Positions 1 through 13,400 of a stretch of DNA of 64,000 nt are shown piece by piece. Made by a program: the position numbers and the translations under genes. How positions within the stretch are numbered: position 1 is the stretch's first letter; each line of letters starts with the position of its first letter. Below the pieces are notes generated by a model. It did not search any database and was not told the DNA's origin. It saw nothing but the letters and a program-made list of their open reading frames with translations. Source of the DNA: Homalodisca vitripennis (lineage: Eukaryota > Arthropoda > Insecta > Hemiptera > Cicadellidae); NCBI RefSeq assembly GCF_021130785.1, contig NC_060207.1, forward strand, positions 102,031,001 to 102,095,000. The letters are read 5' to 3'.

Positions 1-77
1 AACAATAGGAAACATACATGTACAAGATATCAACAATTACTATTAATTTAAACTCTTTGTATAGACATTTGCTGGAA

Positions 78-129
<52 letters not shown>

Positions 130-206
130 TTTCAGAAAATTTCTATACAAAAAGTTTAAATTAATAGTAATTTTTGATATCTTGTACATGTATGTTTCCT
201 ATTGTT
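1..206. repeat. Long inverted repeat with (TA)n centre
   Basis: The first ~78 bases are repeated in reverse complement at about 127-206 (AACAATAGGAAACATACATG at the left edge, its complement at the right), with a run of about 20 TA dinucleotides between. The arms match with a few mismatches, so the whole could fold into one hairpin. It has the look of a palindromic MITE. It begins at base 1, so its true left edge may lie outside the window, and no target duplication could be judged. Confidence 0.75.
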
Positions 207-661
207 AAAGAAAAGAAACTAATGAAACACCTGCATTTAACCCTTAGCACGCCGTAGACGAAATAATCCGCGATGTTTTTAGGTCTTATAACGCCGAAGA
301 CGAAATAATCCGCCGATCGATATAAATATATTTTATTACTGTTTATGAAGTTTATAAGCTCAGTATATAAGCCACAATACTAAGTAATGTACTGGCTTGA
401 CCAAATAATCCAGTTGCAGCTGTCAGCTGGCCGCAGTAGCTAAACAATACATTTTTTTGTTGCTGGCAGCTGTTCTCCCTCTCCCGTCTGTACGCCGATG
501 ACGATACTATCCGCCATTACCGACGGTCAGTGGAGCACGCATCGTGCCTTTGGGAAGTGTTCTTTCTTTGTCATTCCTTATACAAACAGTTGTAAAAAGT
601 TATTGTTACCGTGTTTTCTGTGTTAAAATCAAGTTTTTATTGTTTTGTCTGTTGTGTAATT

Positions 662-2457
662 ATGGCTCATCACCCTGACGATTCTGATTATAACGATTTT
701 GTTGCTAACGTTTTGAATGCTACGTTTTCTAGTGCTTACAATGATGTGGATGAAGATGATATTAGTGATACTCTTTTAAACAATTATACTGACAGTGACG
801 ATAATGATGATGTGAATGTTCAACAACCACAAGTATTAGGCCTAGACCTATGTCAGCAACAGGTAAGAAGTCCTACCTTGCACAATAATGCTCAACCTAC
901 GCCTACATCTGTATGGATCAATGTTACAAATGATGATCCTGGGTCATCTAAAAGTATACCAATTTATAATGTGAATCATGGTCCAGTTTTACCATCTCAT
1001 TTTGACAGCAACACCAAACCCATAGAATATTTTGAATTATTTATGAATGATGACATAGTACAATTTATTTGTGATGAAACCAATATTCATGCCAACAAAC
1101 GAAAAGATAACACTCACTCTCCTCATGCACGAGTAAACAAATGGGTAGATATAAATCCTTGTGATTTCAAAGCTTTTATTGGCATTATTATAAACATGGG
1201 TTTGATGCCACTGACTTCAATTGTGGCATACTTTTCTACAAAATGGGATAGTAGAATCCCATTTTTCAGCGATGTTTTTCTAAAAATGAATTTTTAAACC
1301 TATTTTGGAACATTCACTTTTATCATAAAGTAGGTCAGGGTGATGCAAAACCCAAAGGATACCTGATTCAGCCATTTGTAGATCACATACGGGAAAAGTG
1401 TGGTCTATTTTATAATACTAGTAAATATGTAGCTGTGGACGAAAGTACTATTTCTTTCAAGGGAAAAGTATCTTTCAGAGTCTACAATCCACAGAAACCC
1501 ACTAAATTTGGAATAAAAATATTTGTAATTTCAGACAGTACAAATGGGTATATATACAATTTTATACCTTATTATGGGAAGCAAACCCTAATTCCTAATT
1601 CTACCCTTCTCAAGACTACACAAATCGTAAAAGTGCTTTGTGAGTCAATTTTGCAGAAAGATCCTAAAAACCCTTATGTAGGATTACAAGTTTATACAGA
1701 CCGTTACTACACAAGCCCTGAACTTGCTAAAGAACTCCTTGATTTAGGGTGTGTTTTAACTGGTACTGTTATGCCGAACCGAGTTGGTATGCCTCCTAAT
1801 TTGAAAGCTGATGGTAAAAAGCTCAAGAAAGGAGACGTTCTCTCCAAAAGAAAAGGAGATTTATTGGTCTTGTCCTGGAAGGATAAAAGGGTCGTGCACA
1901 TGTTGAGTACGAAGGGAAAAGGGAGCAGACGTAATATGAGCCTTGTACAAAGTAAGTGGCCAAATAATCCTCCAACCCCTAAACCAGATGTAGTAACAGA
2001 CTATACCAAAAGAATGGGAGCAGTTGATAGAAGCGACCATTTTATCGCGTCTTATCAGTTCATGAGGCGTACGAAGAAATGGTACCGTAAGGTTTTTTTT
2101 TGGCTTTTAGAAGTGGTCATTGTCAACTCTTACTTATTATACAAAAATGTTCAAGAAGCAGCTGGAAAAAAACCACTTACCCATAAAGATTTTAGGAAAA
2201 GTTTGGTTAACGACTTGGTAGCAGATAGAGTACATCTACGTACGCAACGAAGAAAGCGTGGAAGACCAACTCTAAATGTTCCTCAAGAAAAAAGCAAGCA
2301 ACATTTTATGAGGAAAAGAGCTCAAGGATCTAGGAGGTGTGTTGTTTGTACAAGAAATGGATTACGAAAGGAGACAATGTACTTCTGCAAGTCATGTCCC
2401 GAGACCCCATGGCTTCATCCTGATTTGTGTTTCGAAGTTTACCATACAACTGACTAA
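662..2457 (+). pseudogene. piggyBac transposase (PGBD4-like), one frameshift
   Basis: The gene starts at the ATG at 662 (MAHHPDDSD) with an acidic N-terminus, then a typical piggyBac core. Reading moves from frame 2 to frame 1 near 1290-1300, in an A/T run, by loss of one base; past the break the coding resumes at once (LFWNIHFYHKVG). The catalytic region is present: VDEST near 1437, YTDRYYTSPEL near 1695 and MGAVDRSDHF near 2014, which carry the three aspartates of the DDD domain. The C-terminus has a cysteine-rich zinc-binding domain (CVVC..., CKSC..., LHPDLC). A full protein would be about 598 residues, normal for the family. The single lesion suggests a young copy. A sequencing or assembly error in the run could mimic it. 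Confidence 0.88.
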
Positions 2458-2503
2458 AACTATCATCAGAACTTGTAAACTCATTAAGATCAGCATATTT
2501 CAC

Positions 2504-2509
2504 TTTATT
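2504..2509 (-). promoter_or_regulatory. Candidate polyadenylation hexamer AATAAA (minus strand) inside piggyBac A
   Basis: TTTATT on the plus strand reads AATAAA on the strand of the transporter gene. I found no AATAAA on that strand between the stop codon (3051) and the transposon edge (2788), so the host transcript may end inside the transposon. This is inference only; variant hexamers were not searched exhaustively. Confidence 0.25.
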
Positions 2510-2792
2510 TGTTTTCATATTCATGTACATAGCCCAGTTTTTATCACATGTATTTGATTACTCTGTAACCATTTGATTGAATTTGATTTTTATCGAAATA
2601 TTCCATTATTATTAAAAAATGTCGTTATTTTAATGAAAGTATTACATTATTGTAAAATTTACTTTTTTGTGTGTTATTAGTCATTAGGAATGATTAAAAA
2701 AATTAGCTTTAAGGAATTTTCATTTTCATTTTTTTACCTTATGAGCGTAATCTAAAAAATTACTAAATTTAAATCGGCGTTCAAAGGGTTAA

Positions 2793-3050
2793 GATTCTAA
2801 ATAATATATCATGCATGATATATATAAAATCAATTTTCAGGTATAAAAATTTTGTTTAACCTTAAATGTCAGTCTGAAATACAGAGGCATTTTAGAGATT
2901 ACCTGTGCCACTTCTAGGGTTAAATATCAAGCAACTACACAAATTACAAAGTTCAGTTAAAATATTTGCATATGACCTAATAAAACTTAATCAGTCCAAA
3001 CTATCTGTATAAAATATTTTTCTGATACAATATCAGCTGTTTTTGTCAGT
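2793..3050 (-). other. Presumed 3' UTR of the transporter gene
   Basis: AT-rich sequence lies between the stop codon and the TTAA of piggyBac A. It contains a short palindrome near 2806-2825 (ATATATCATGCATGATATAT). No coding signal is seen. Confidence 0.5.
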
Positions 3051-3197
3051 CTATGTATTGATTGGAGCTTCTTCAGGGATGTGGGTGTTGTTGCGGGCAG
3101 CACTCAGGTTGGCTATGGCAGACTGTCTCCATTTTCCCTCATCTCCATGGATATTCTGGTCCTCACAGACACACAGGAACAGAGTATCTATCACCAC
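3051..3197 (-). CDS. Ctl1: Ctl1 exon 14 (C-terminus and stop)
   Basis: It encodes VVIDTLFLCVCEDQ and on to the end (PEEAPINT, stop TAG at 3053-3051). VVIDTLFLC.CED is the SLC44 segment right after the last membrane span. The acceptor is TTGGCAG before 3197, phase 0. The tail after CEDQNIHGDEG is short and lacks the aromatic DG.PGREFYM stretch seen in vertebrate CTL1. Confidence 0.9.
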   Translation of the reverse strand: MVIDTLFLCVCEDQNIHGDEGKWRQSAIANLSAARNNTHIPEEAPINT

Positions 3198-6100
3198 CTG
3201 CCAACAAATCAGGCCCTTGTACAGATGCCAACTAGTCCTTGACAAGGCTCTCAACATATTTAATAGAAATGGCACATTTAATAATCTTGTTAATGCCTTA
3301 GGACATTTAACCTGAGTTAAGATGCAGCATAGTTTAGATCTGTTAAATACAAATTGAAAACGTAGTTTTCTGACGACTTTTAATAGTAATAAAGACAATG
3401 AATTAGGAATTAATTAAAGATATATAGCACTAATTATAATAAAAACCAAAACAAATTAATAATTATTACTAAGTTTTGAAACAAGGCATGCTAGAAAATC
3501 TATTCTAAATCCCAGAGAATATCTTAAATAGATGTTCTAAAAGGAGAAAGTTACAAAAACGTTGAAATAATTGATCATTTTCTGCATACTTTTATGTCAA
3601 CCCTCACTGGAACCAAAAACTGACCTCATACAGACTGATGATGCAGTGAGCAACGAAGTAGGCGAAGAGACAGACGACCAGAGTTGGAGCAGCATAGAGG
3701 TGTAGCTCAGGGTCGCGTTTGAATAAAAACAGTCCCACACAGCCAGTAACAGTCATGACAATCAGTTTTCCGAGGAATAGAATGAAGTCACCAACACTGT
3801 TGAGGGTGGCCAGCCTTAGAGCATTGTTCACCAATACATGCCAGGCCTGAGGGATAATAGACATTATAAGTACTGTTTTGCTATCTTACAGCTATGCATA
3901 AACTGCTATATTTATATACTGGGGTTTAGTGTACTTCTGTTGTAAGTCTGTTATGAACAAAATGTTGACAAAAAAGTTTAAAAACAAATACCCTGTACAA
4001 TATGCTGGGATACAGTTTTCTCACTATATCTAATAAACAGATTAGAAAAGGAACCTGGACTAGTTGTAAGTTATAATGTGTAACTAATGTGCTCCATCTA
4101 CGGGAGTCTTGCTGGTTTCCTATCAATGGTCAAAGTGTTATGTACATAACCTAGTAGATATCACATCAACAATCACTGTTTCTCTATTCTGATTATTTTT
4201 AACCTATAAGTTGCAGCCAAAATATTAAATGATTAAAAACCATTAGTACACTGGTAACCGAGAAATATTGTTGATTGCAGTGTATTGATCTATTCGAGAT
4301 TTGATGTTAAATAATTTCAAAGCAAGATAAACAGTATAACATTGAAAAGATGATTTTGTAAGCTTTAATTTGTATGCATGAAACATTGCTGACTGATATT
4401 GTTTTGGCTATGAAAGACAATAATCAACATTTTCTAATTACCCATTTTGCTGCCACTTCCATAGCAACAACAACATAATTTTTTATGTTATATTTATGGT
4501 GTTATAAAAAACTTTGATGAGAAATTAGCTCAAAAATCAATTATAACGTGGATTTTTTAACTTTAATTTGCACTTTCCAAAAGCTGAAGAGTTTTACTTG
4601 GTTTTGAACTATGTAGTGATTCTCTACAGTCGGATATTCAGTGGTAAAAGTCTAGCCCATTTTTGACCTTGACTATTAACACTGCAGCAACATACCACTT
4701 TATGTGAGCGTCATTATTTGTTGTCATTAAAGAATCTGTTTAATTTTAATGGATTGTTTCAACTAAGTATTTTACAGTGTTTCACAGATTTTTACAATTC
4801 ATTTGTAATGTAATTAGTTATGAATAAATAATATTATTCATAATATCAACTCACAAACTTATGTTATGCAATTCCGGAAATTAATTTGTTTTAGTAAATC
4901 CAATTTAGTTTTTTGTTATGTTTTTAACCCTTTGCAACTTCCGAAATATCTGACCGTTGTTTTGGCCAAAACCTCGGACGTCTGACATTTCGGATGTTTG
5001 GTAAATCCTTTATACTGGCTTTATAAATTATCCAAATGCAGTAAATTTGCGATATACGCAGGCTGGATAGTTGTTGTATGTAAAAATGTAGTAAACCTTT
5101 ATACTCTATGGTGGTGATTTTGTAGTTTTACATTGTGTTGTAGAGGTTTGTCAACTTCACCTTTTTTCGTCAGCTGATTTGATCCCAACTTCAACAGCTG
5201 ATCTCTTCATTGCTTTGTTTAGTCTGAGAAGTTATTTCAGTCAATAGTTTTCAAGCTAAATATTGAAATTATTGGTTTGTAGCTAGTACTACGTGTCAAA
5301 AATGAGTGACCAATCATCTGATGAAGAACGGCCTACTCGCCAAGCTTCGCCTGTTAGCGAAAATACACTGTTTAGAAATATTATTAAAAGTGGTGTGGGT
5401 TATGTTGACGATCTGAGTGATAGTTTTGTCAGTAACATATCAGATTCGGAATCATCTGAGGATGCCAAAAGTGAAAGTGAGGGAGGTATTACGGGCTTTG
5501 ACGACGATACAGACAATGATCCTGACTGGGAGCAATCAGGGGAACCGAGCTCAGACGATGAATGCCCTGTCTCAAAGAAAATTTGTTCAAAGCCTAGGTC
5601 TAGGCCTACAAATGCACACATTGACAAAACCATTGATGATGTCATCTCAAGCCTAATTTATCTACCTAATTTACCTTCTACTAGTAGTTTTGTAGTTGAA
5701 GCCTTCAATAACCAGCCAGAAGTAAATGTGAATACAACTAATGACCAGCAAGAAATACGGCTTGCTAATGCTGATGTAGATATGCCTCTTTTGAACACTA
5801 TTGAAGAAACCATAGAACATGTCATAAGAAACTCTGATGACTTTGAAATACCCGATCCAGATCCCGACATCCCACTAAACCTGGATCCAAATATTCTTGA
5901 TGATACGCGGTGGACTGCTGTCAATGAGGAGAATGATCCTGGTTTTGACCATAATTTTGGGTTTTTTGAAGAACCTGGACCAAAGCACTGTCCACCTCAT
6001 GATGCTAAGCCAATAGAATATTTTTTCTTATTTTTTTCAATAAACCTTTTGACAAAATTTGTAATTGAGACAAATAGGTACGCCCATCAGTTTATTGCCT

Positions 6101-9100
6101 CACATGCACACTTGTTTTCTCCTCGTTCTAGAGCTTGAGAGTGGAGACCTGTCACTGTACCTGAAATTAGAGCTTTTATAGCAGTCATATTGAATATGGG
6201 GCTCACAAGAAAGCCTAATATTCAGAGCTACTGGGCAACTTCTGATTCACAACACTCTCCTTGGTACGGGAAAATGTTTGGTAGGTCACGTTTTGAAAGT
6301 ATAGTACAATTTTTCCACATGGTGGACAACAGCAAATTGGCTAAGGCAGGAGAACCAGCATATGATCCGTGTGCCAAATTTTCACCCTTGTTGAAACAGT
6401 GACCAGATTGTTTAGATTACATTACAACCCACACCGTGAGTTGTCAGTGGATGAGAGTTTGGTGGGAACAAAATCACGATCACAGTTATTGCAATATTTA
6501 CCAAACAAACACCACCATAAGTGGGGTGTGAAGTTATGGATGCTCTGTGATTCAGTAAGTAGATATTGCCTGGCCTTTTTCTGTTACAAAGGGTCAAAAG
6601 TTACTGGCAAGAAAACCACAGGTTTGGCGTTCAAGGTTGTAAAAAAACTGCTGAAAATTGGTCAATACTTGAACAAAGGTTATCATTTGTTCATAGATAA
6701 CTTCTTCAGAAGTATACCACTGGCAACCTACAAGTATGACAAATCAACTTTGTTACTGGGACTGTGAGGAAAAACAGAAAAGGCATTCCTCCTCAATTGA
6801 AAGATAAGTTCAATGTAGGGGAAAAAAGTACATTAGAAATAATAGCCTTCTATTCTTAGGCTACAGAGAAAAGAAGAGTAAAAAAAACCCGTACTTTTGC
6901 TATCGACTAAACACACAGCCAAGTCAATCCAAAAGGTAGGAAAAAGGAGAAATGAGGATGATCGTGTGAAGGAAGTCCCAGGAATGATAGACTTGTATAA
7001 CCACTTTATGGGTGGTGACAACGGTTCTGACCAGATGATGTAATGCTATCTAGATGAGAGGCGAACATTGAGGTATTGGAAAAAAGTTACATTCAATATT
7101 TTTGCTAGAATGATATTGAATGCATACATCATATATTCCGAGAATACTTCAGGAAAAGTCCTCTCTAGATATAACTTTACAGTAGCAATTGTTGAATACT
7201 TGGCTAAGCAATGGCTCGCAGAAAAAAATGCTGGTCATCTTCATGTGGATGGTGGTGATGGACCAAATGCTAATCTTCCTATTGGCATACGAAGTTTACC
7301 AGGGAAACAAGAGAGGAACTGTTGTGTATGCAGCCCAATCAGCACTAAAGCAGGAGGGAAGAGAAAGAAAAGCAGAACAATATGTACAAGGTGTGGCAAG
7401 GGACTTCATGGCCTGTGCATAAATAAACGTTTGCTAAAATAAACAGACCATTTTTGTAAATAGTAACACTTTATTGTTATTCTTTTTTATGCTTTGTTAT
7501 GTTTTATGACATTTTTTATTGTTTTTGGCCACATAATCTAGTACAGCAGAATTTAGTAGGTAACACTTTGTGATGTAACTTTCCTATTGGTTGAACTAAA
7601 ACCGTTTGTGAAAAGAACAAATATTTGTGAACTTTTCTGTGAGTATTTTGTGAACATTTCTTGTTCAGTTTATTTGTTCAATGCAGTAACATAAATACTA
7701 TTCATGATGGAGAGGAAGAATTTGAAGAATTGTATGATTTGTGCTCTAAAAAAGTAAATATTCAATCATTTGACAAATAACTCACTATTTGGGGAAATTG
7801 TCGGAAATTACAAAACTGCCTACAACATTTTTGTTTATAGAGGTAAGTTTATGAAATTTTATGTGCATGTTTACAATTACATAAGGAACCTAGAAATAAT
7901 AATAGTCTATATAATGTCAATGCAATTTTTTCAGTTATAACAGCTAAAAGTTAACTTTTGTAAAAATTTTGGTAAAAGTTTTTTTTATAAGTGAAAAAAG
8001 GTATAAAAAAATAAGGTAATTACAAATATATTTTTTTACAATATAGAATTTTATGAGAAATAAACAAAAACCAAAATTATAACTCTATCTGCTAAAATAA
8101 AAAAGTTACAATTTTTTAACAAAACCTTTACAAAATTGATAAAAAGGGCTCCGAGGTTTTCGCCAGTACTTGTTCAATAGAGGCCCGAGTTTTTGGTAGT
8201 GACCAGAAATTTTACTCTTGAGTGCAAAGGGTTAATAAAAAATAACATTTTAGATCTTACACAAATACATTCGGTACTTTCTCAATTCACTACAAATTAG
8301 TCAACAGTATTTACTACCATTGGTATTGGAAGATTGTGTACTTCTTTAACATTTTAATTGGAACATATATATACTTTTTAGTCACTGTTACAACTTTACC
8401 CATTTCCTCAAAATGGAATTTTGGTGGGAGTGGCTTAACATTTTTAAATGTAAAGACTCATAAAGGAACCTCATCTGAAAGGTCAGTACTTTGGGATTAT
8501 ACCGACCACACCAGTATGAAGAACACATAAATATAAATTTATAGAAATAAACATGATAGAACGAAAAAACAACTCTTTAATTACAAAATTACAAACTTAC
8601 AAGCATTTCCAGGTATTGTGATCGGTATTGTTGTCGCTGTTATCTTATCTTTCTCGAGAATCCCGATTACGGCAGGCCGCGCGGCATCACATGATTTGCA
8701 CTGTACATAATTGCCTTTCCATTACAATTCAATTTATATTTCTGATCAGCCCCTCTAGAATTTGATATTTTACTGATAGGTACTATCTCGAGGGATGTTT
8801 TTCTTTCGTTTTTTGGGTGGCGGAATGTGATCAAGAATAAAAACAAGTTTTGAGTGTTTTTTTCAATAAAGAGTTTAGTTTTAGTTTGGTAATGTTTGTT
8901 GTTATTGAATTTTTGTGTTTGGAGAAATGTAGAGGTAAAACACGGAAGTACAACAAAGCAACGCACCAGCTGAACGGGCGGCGAGACTCTGCAATCACGT
9001 TATCTACTAGACCGCTCCACTTTGACCTCTGTCTGAGGATGGGGAGGGGTTTGCGATAAGACAATTCCTGTTTTATATTGACGAAATATTGTTCTACGCT

Positions 9101-10383
9101 AATCTAGTAATCAGTAAAAGCAAAATGTCGAATAACGATTCATGTCTGGGTGTGGTCGGTATAATCCCAAAGTACCGAAAGGTCTTGATAAAAGAAGAAC
9201 AGTGGTAACTAGAGCTTTCTATCTAAACCAAGTACAAAACGGCAGCTCATTGAAATTAAAGTAAAATTAAACACATTTGGGGGAAATGGGCAATGTTGTA
9301 ACAGTGACTAAAAATTTCACTTCTATTTCCTAAAAAGATGTCCTAAGTTCCATCCCTCCACCTTTATCTATAAAAAATTAAACAGTGTATTCACACTTTT
9401 TAAATCACACTGTATATTGTACATATGTAAATAAGGTAGGATTCAAATTTAGTATTTCATTTTATGTTTGTTTTAACTATCATACTAATGTAAGTATTAG
9501 ATGCAGTTATAAGATTATGTTTATCCACAAAAGATATTATTTCTTTATAGATCAATCTATTTTCAAACCATTACAGTACCTGCACACGTTTTTTAAACAA
9601 AGCCATGTAACAAATAAGTTTTGAGGTAAAAGTTATTGCTAACTAGTTGCAAAAACAAAATATTTACAAAAATAATTTCAAAAAAATATTTTATCAAGAT
9701 TTTGTCAAAAAATTATTTACATGGAAAGTAATAATGTGTTATTGTTATAATATTTTTCAAATATTTGTGAATACATTTGGACTGACAGTTATGTAATGGG
9801 ATACATTACAAAGACATCTATTCTATCTGTTGAAATAGAACTGCCATTACAGAGTGATACCATTGCCATTTCTAAGATTGAATTACTTCTAAAAACAAAC
9901 TTAACATCACCCCAACAACTAAGGGAACTAGTTACCCTGGAGGCAGCTGGGCAGAAGTTAATGCCTTGCATTGCCACAACTGTGTAGGCATTGTGATTGA
10001 TATATCGAATACAATTCTCGAAGCAGTAGAGACAGCAGATACAGCACTTGGCAATACATTGGGCAATATCTGACTGTTCGTACTTTTTCAATCTGTAACA
10101 ACAACAAAAATAATACCTTGAAGGAGATGATAGAAAAACATAATGCAAATTCAACATGCAATCACTTGTTTTACAAAACACTTCAAACATATTTTTAGAG
10201 AAACAGTAATATTATAGCCAAAGTTCGGATACAAAATTATATTTAAGGATTCGTATATATTATTACTTACTAATTAATACAACAAAAAATTCACTTAGAG
10301 TTTATTAATCAAAATGAATCTCAAATTTAACTCTCTAGATAATATATTTTATTATATATAATTATAATTTTATTATTATTTTT

Positions 10384-10426
<43 letters not shown>

Positions 10427-13400
10427 ATAATCAAAATAAAGAAATAAATAAATAAAAATAACATTCTCTCTCACACAGTTCTTAATAGTTCTAATAAATT
10501 TCTGCTCTCCTCAACTTATTAGAACATTACTTCAATGTACGTTTTGGCTTGAGTGTATATTAATTATTCTTTTACTAAGTTTTATTAATTGTATTTATAA
10601 AGTGACTTATTTTCTTGAATGTACCTATGAACAAAAAAACAAATTGTCAAAAAACTACAACAATCTTACACAATTTAGATCAGATTTTTATTAAAGGACA
10701 CATTACAACATTTTGAACTATTTTACATCAAATAATGGGGCATCCAAAAAAATTCAAAAGTGACACTAGTCCAGTCGTATTACCTGATTGAAAAAATAAA
10801 TGTTTTCTTACAGCAAACTAATGGCACAATTTAGTCAAATACATCATAAATAAATAAAAAAAACCATTCCGAACCAAAATCGTCTATTAGGGGGTATAGG
10901 AGGGGTGGTTTTTAGGGGTGAAAATGGTTTTTTGCAATTTGTGAGTAAACAATGCATCCTATTGAAAAAAGTCAAATGTAAAAGTGGTTGGAAATAAAAA
11001 GATCTACAACTTATGTTGTAATCATTTTTGCCCTAACCTCAAAAATTTCCCAAAAAAATTCAAAAAACCGTTTTTTTGGTTTTTAATTTTTTTCTTTTAC
11101 AAAAATGGTTCGATTGAGCTGAAAGTTTGATCAAATATACTTTGTGCTATTCTAAAAATACTGTATTTTTTTCATTAAGAAATATTCAGCCGTTATAATA
11201 AAATTTCACTTTAAAAAAATATTTTGATAATTTTCAATCACCATTTTGAAACATTTTTTTTAATCAAAAAAGGTTCTATGACGGCTCATTATTTTCGTTT
11301 TTAGTCTATTTTGAAGAAATGAAATAAAAAATATGTAGTTTAATTGAAAAAATCGCAGAAAAATGGAAAATAAACAAAATATTGACATTTTTCATTATAC
11401 ATTGTATTATTTACGTGGAAAAATTGTTATTATTTATTTAAATTATAATTCTTTTTAATGTTGAAGAATTTTTGAATATTTTGAAAAGTTTAGAAACATT
11501 GTTGAATGTGAAAGTTGGATTACACGTATATATAGTGCAGGTATATAATAGTGTACTTGAAGCAAAAGGGCGGGGTCAATCCTATTCTTCTATTATACGG
11601 GTCTCAGTATGTTTCTAAGCATACAATAAGCAGCTGCATTGTCGTCAGTGAAGTTATATTGGAGTAGTGTCGTGAAATAAGCCTCGTGATTAGCAATTTA
11701 CAAGATTTTTGTCTATATAAAATACAAATCGTAAGTAAAACTTTAAAATTTTTCGAAACAAAATTTTATAAAAATTATTCAATAAAAATTATTAAAAATA
11801 ATACAGATCATAAAACTTTGTCTCTGTACATACAATTTTACGCATGCTAATTATCTAGTAATTTTTACATATTTTCAGTATACTAATTTTATCGTGCTTT
11901 CTGCATTTTATAGATTCGTATAAATGGTGGAAAAGGTACCTTCTTGTATCATTTGTAAAAGCCGCGATGGAGATTTGGCGAAAATAAAAAGTCGAGGGAT
12001 AGATACTTTTATTTCGTCAAGTAAACAAAGCAATGATCAGCGGTACAAAACATTTCAGAAATTGACTGAAGCACACATTCATGATGGTTGTCGATCGGCA
12101 TACAATAGACCTCAATCAATTGTTACAGCTTCCGAAGAACAAACAAGAAAAAAAATCTATTGGGAAGAAGATTATGAAAGAAGCATGTGATTTTGATTTT
12201 AAGCATCATTGTGTTGTGTTTTTTGTGAAGAACCTTGTAACCAAAATAGAGCATTTCGCGGCATGCAGAAGGTTGGGACTAAAGAAAAATCAACTTTAAA
12301 GGGAAGAGATGTTTCAGAATAATTTAATAAAAGTCTGTTAGTTAGAGTGAATTTTCTCAAAGAATCAGGTGAAGTTCAAGCTTATTATCATACTAGGTGC
12401 ATGTCATCTTTTTATGATGGGACAGCTCAACATCTTGTAGACATACATCGAGTGTAGATTCTAAAGATTTCATAAGTTACTGCGTGTATTACTTAAAAAA
12501 AATTCATCCGAGTGCCAATTTTCCCTTAACGAAATTAAAGAAGATTTTGATGGTGATATCCCAACATTAAATATATTTTTTTAAAAATTGAGTGATAGTT
12601 TTGATAACGATCTTGCGTTTCCTTCAATGAAAGGAGATACAATCATTACATTTAAAAAAAGCAGGGAAAAATTGAGTAGAATATAGTATGAATCACGATC
12701 AGATGACGTAGAATATGAAAAAAAAGATATTTATATTTTTAAGTTCACTGAAAAAACATAAATTAAAAAAAAAAACTTTTGGAAGGAAATAATGGTTTCT
12801 TGATTCAATTTCAATAAGAATTGTAAAAAATATTGCAAAGAAATAAAAAATATATGATGAAAAATAAAAATTAAAAAAAAATTTACTAAGACTCGAATTC
12901 TGTTTTTTGATTTATTTAAAAATTTCCACGTAATTGTTAAATATCCATGATTCATTATTATTTTGCTTAATGCTTACAAATAGCACTGGTATAAAAAAAA
13001 TTATAATTTAAATAAATAATAACAATTTTTCCACGTAAATAATACAATGTATAATGAAAAATGTCAATATTTTGTTTATTTTCAATTTTTATGCAATTTT
13101 TTCAATTAAACTACATATTTTTATTTCATTTATTCAAAATAGACTAAAAAACGAAAATAATGAGCCGTCATAGAACCTTTTTTTATTAAAAAAAATGTTT
13201 CAAAATGGTGATTGAAAATTATCAAAATATTTTTTTAAGTGAAATTTTATTATAACGGCTGAATATTTCTTAATGAAAAAAATACAGTATTTTTAGAATA
13301 GCACAAAGTATATTTGATCAAACTTTCAGCTCAATCGAACCATTTTTGTAAAAGAAAAAAATTAAAAACAAAAAAAACTGTTTTTTGAATTTTTTTGGGA

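Larger units (their letters stand above)
241..2788 (+). mobile_element. piggyBac-type transposon, family A, copy 1 (near complete)
   Basis: A 2548-bp element is flanked on both sides by TTAA (237-240 and 2789-2792), the piggyBac target duplication. The ends are imperfect inverted repeats, CCCTTAGCACGCCG against CCCTTTGAACGCCG read inward. Just inside the left end a CpG-containing motif (ACGCCG.AGACGAAATAATC) occurs twice and is a candidate transposase-binding repeat. It carries one transposase gene on the plus strand. It lies 259 bp beyond the stop codon of the host transporter gene. A shorter relative is at 42068-44662. Confidence 0.92.

Noticed and set aside
3043..3315. Plus-strand frame opposite Ctl1 exon 14
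   Set aside because: It is the shadow of the minus-strand exon; no family likeness.
10340..10440. Origin or regulatory element suggested by extreme AT content
   Set aside because: A simple TA microsatellite explains it.
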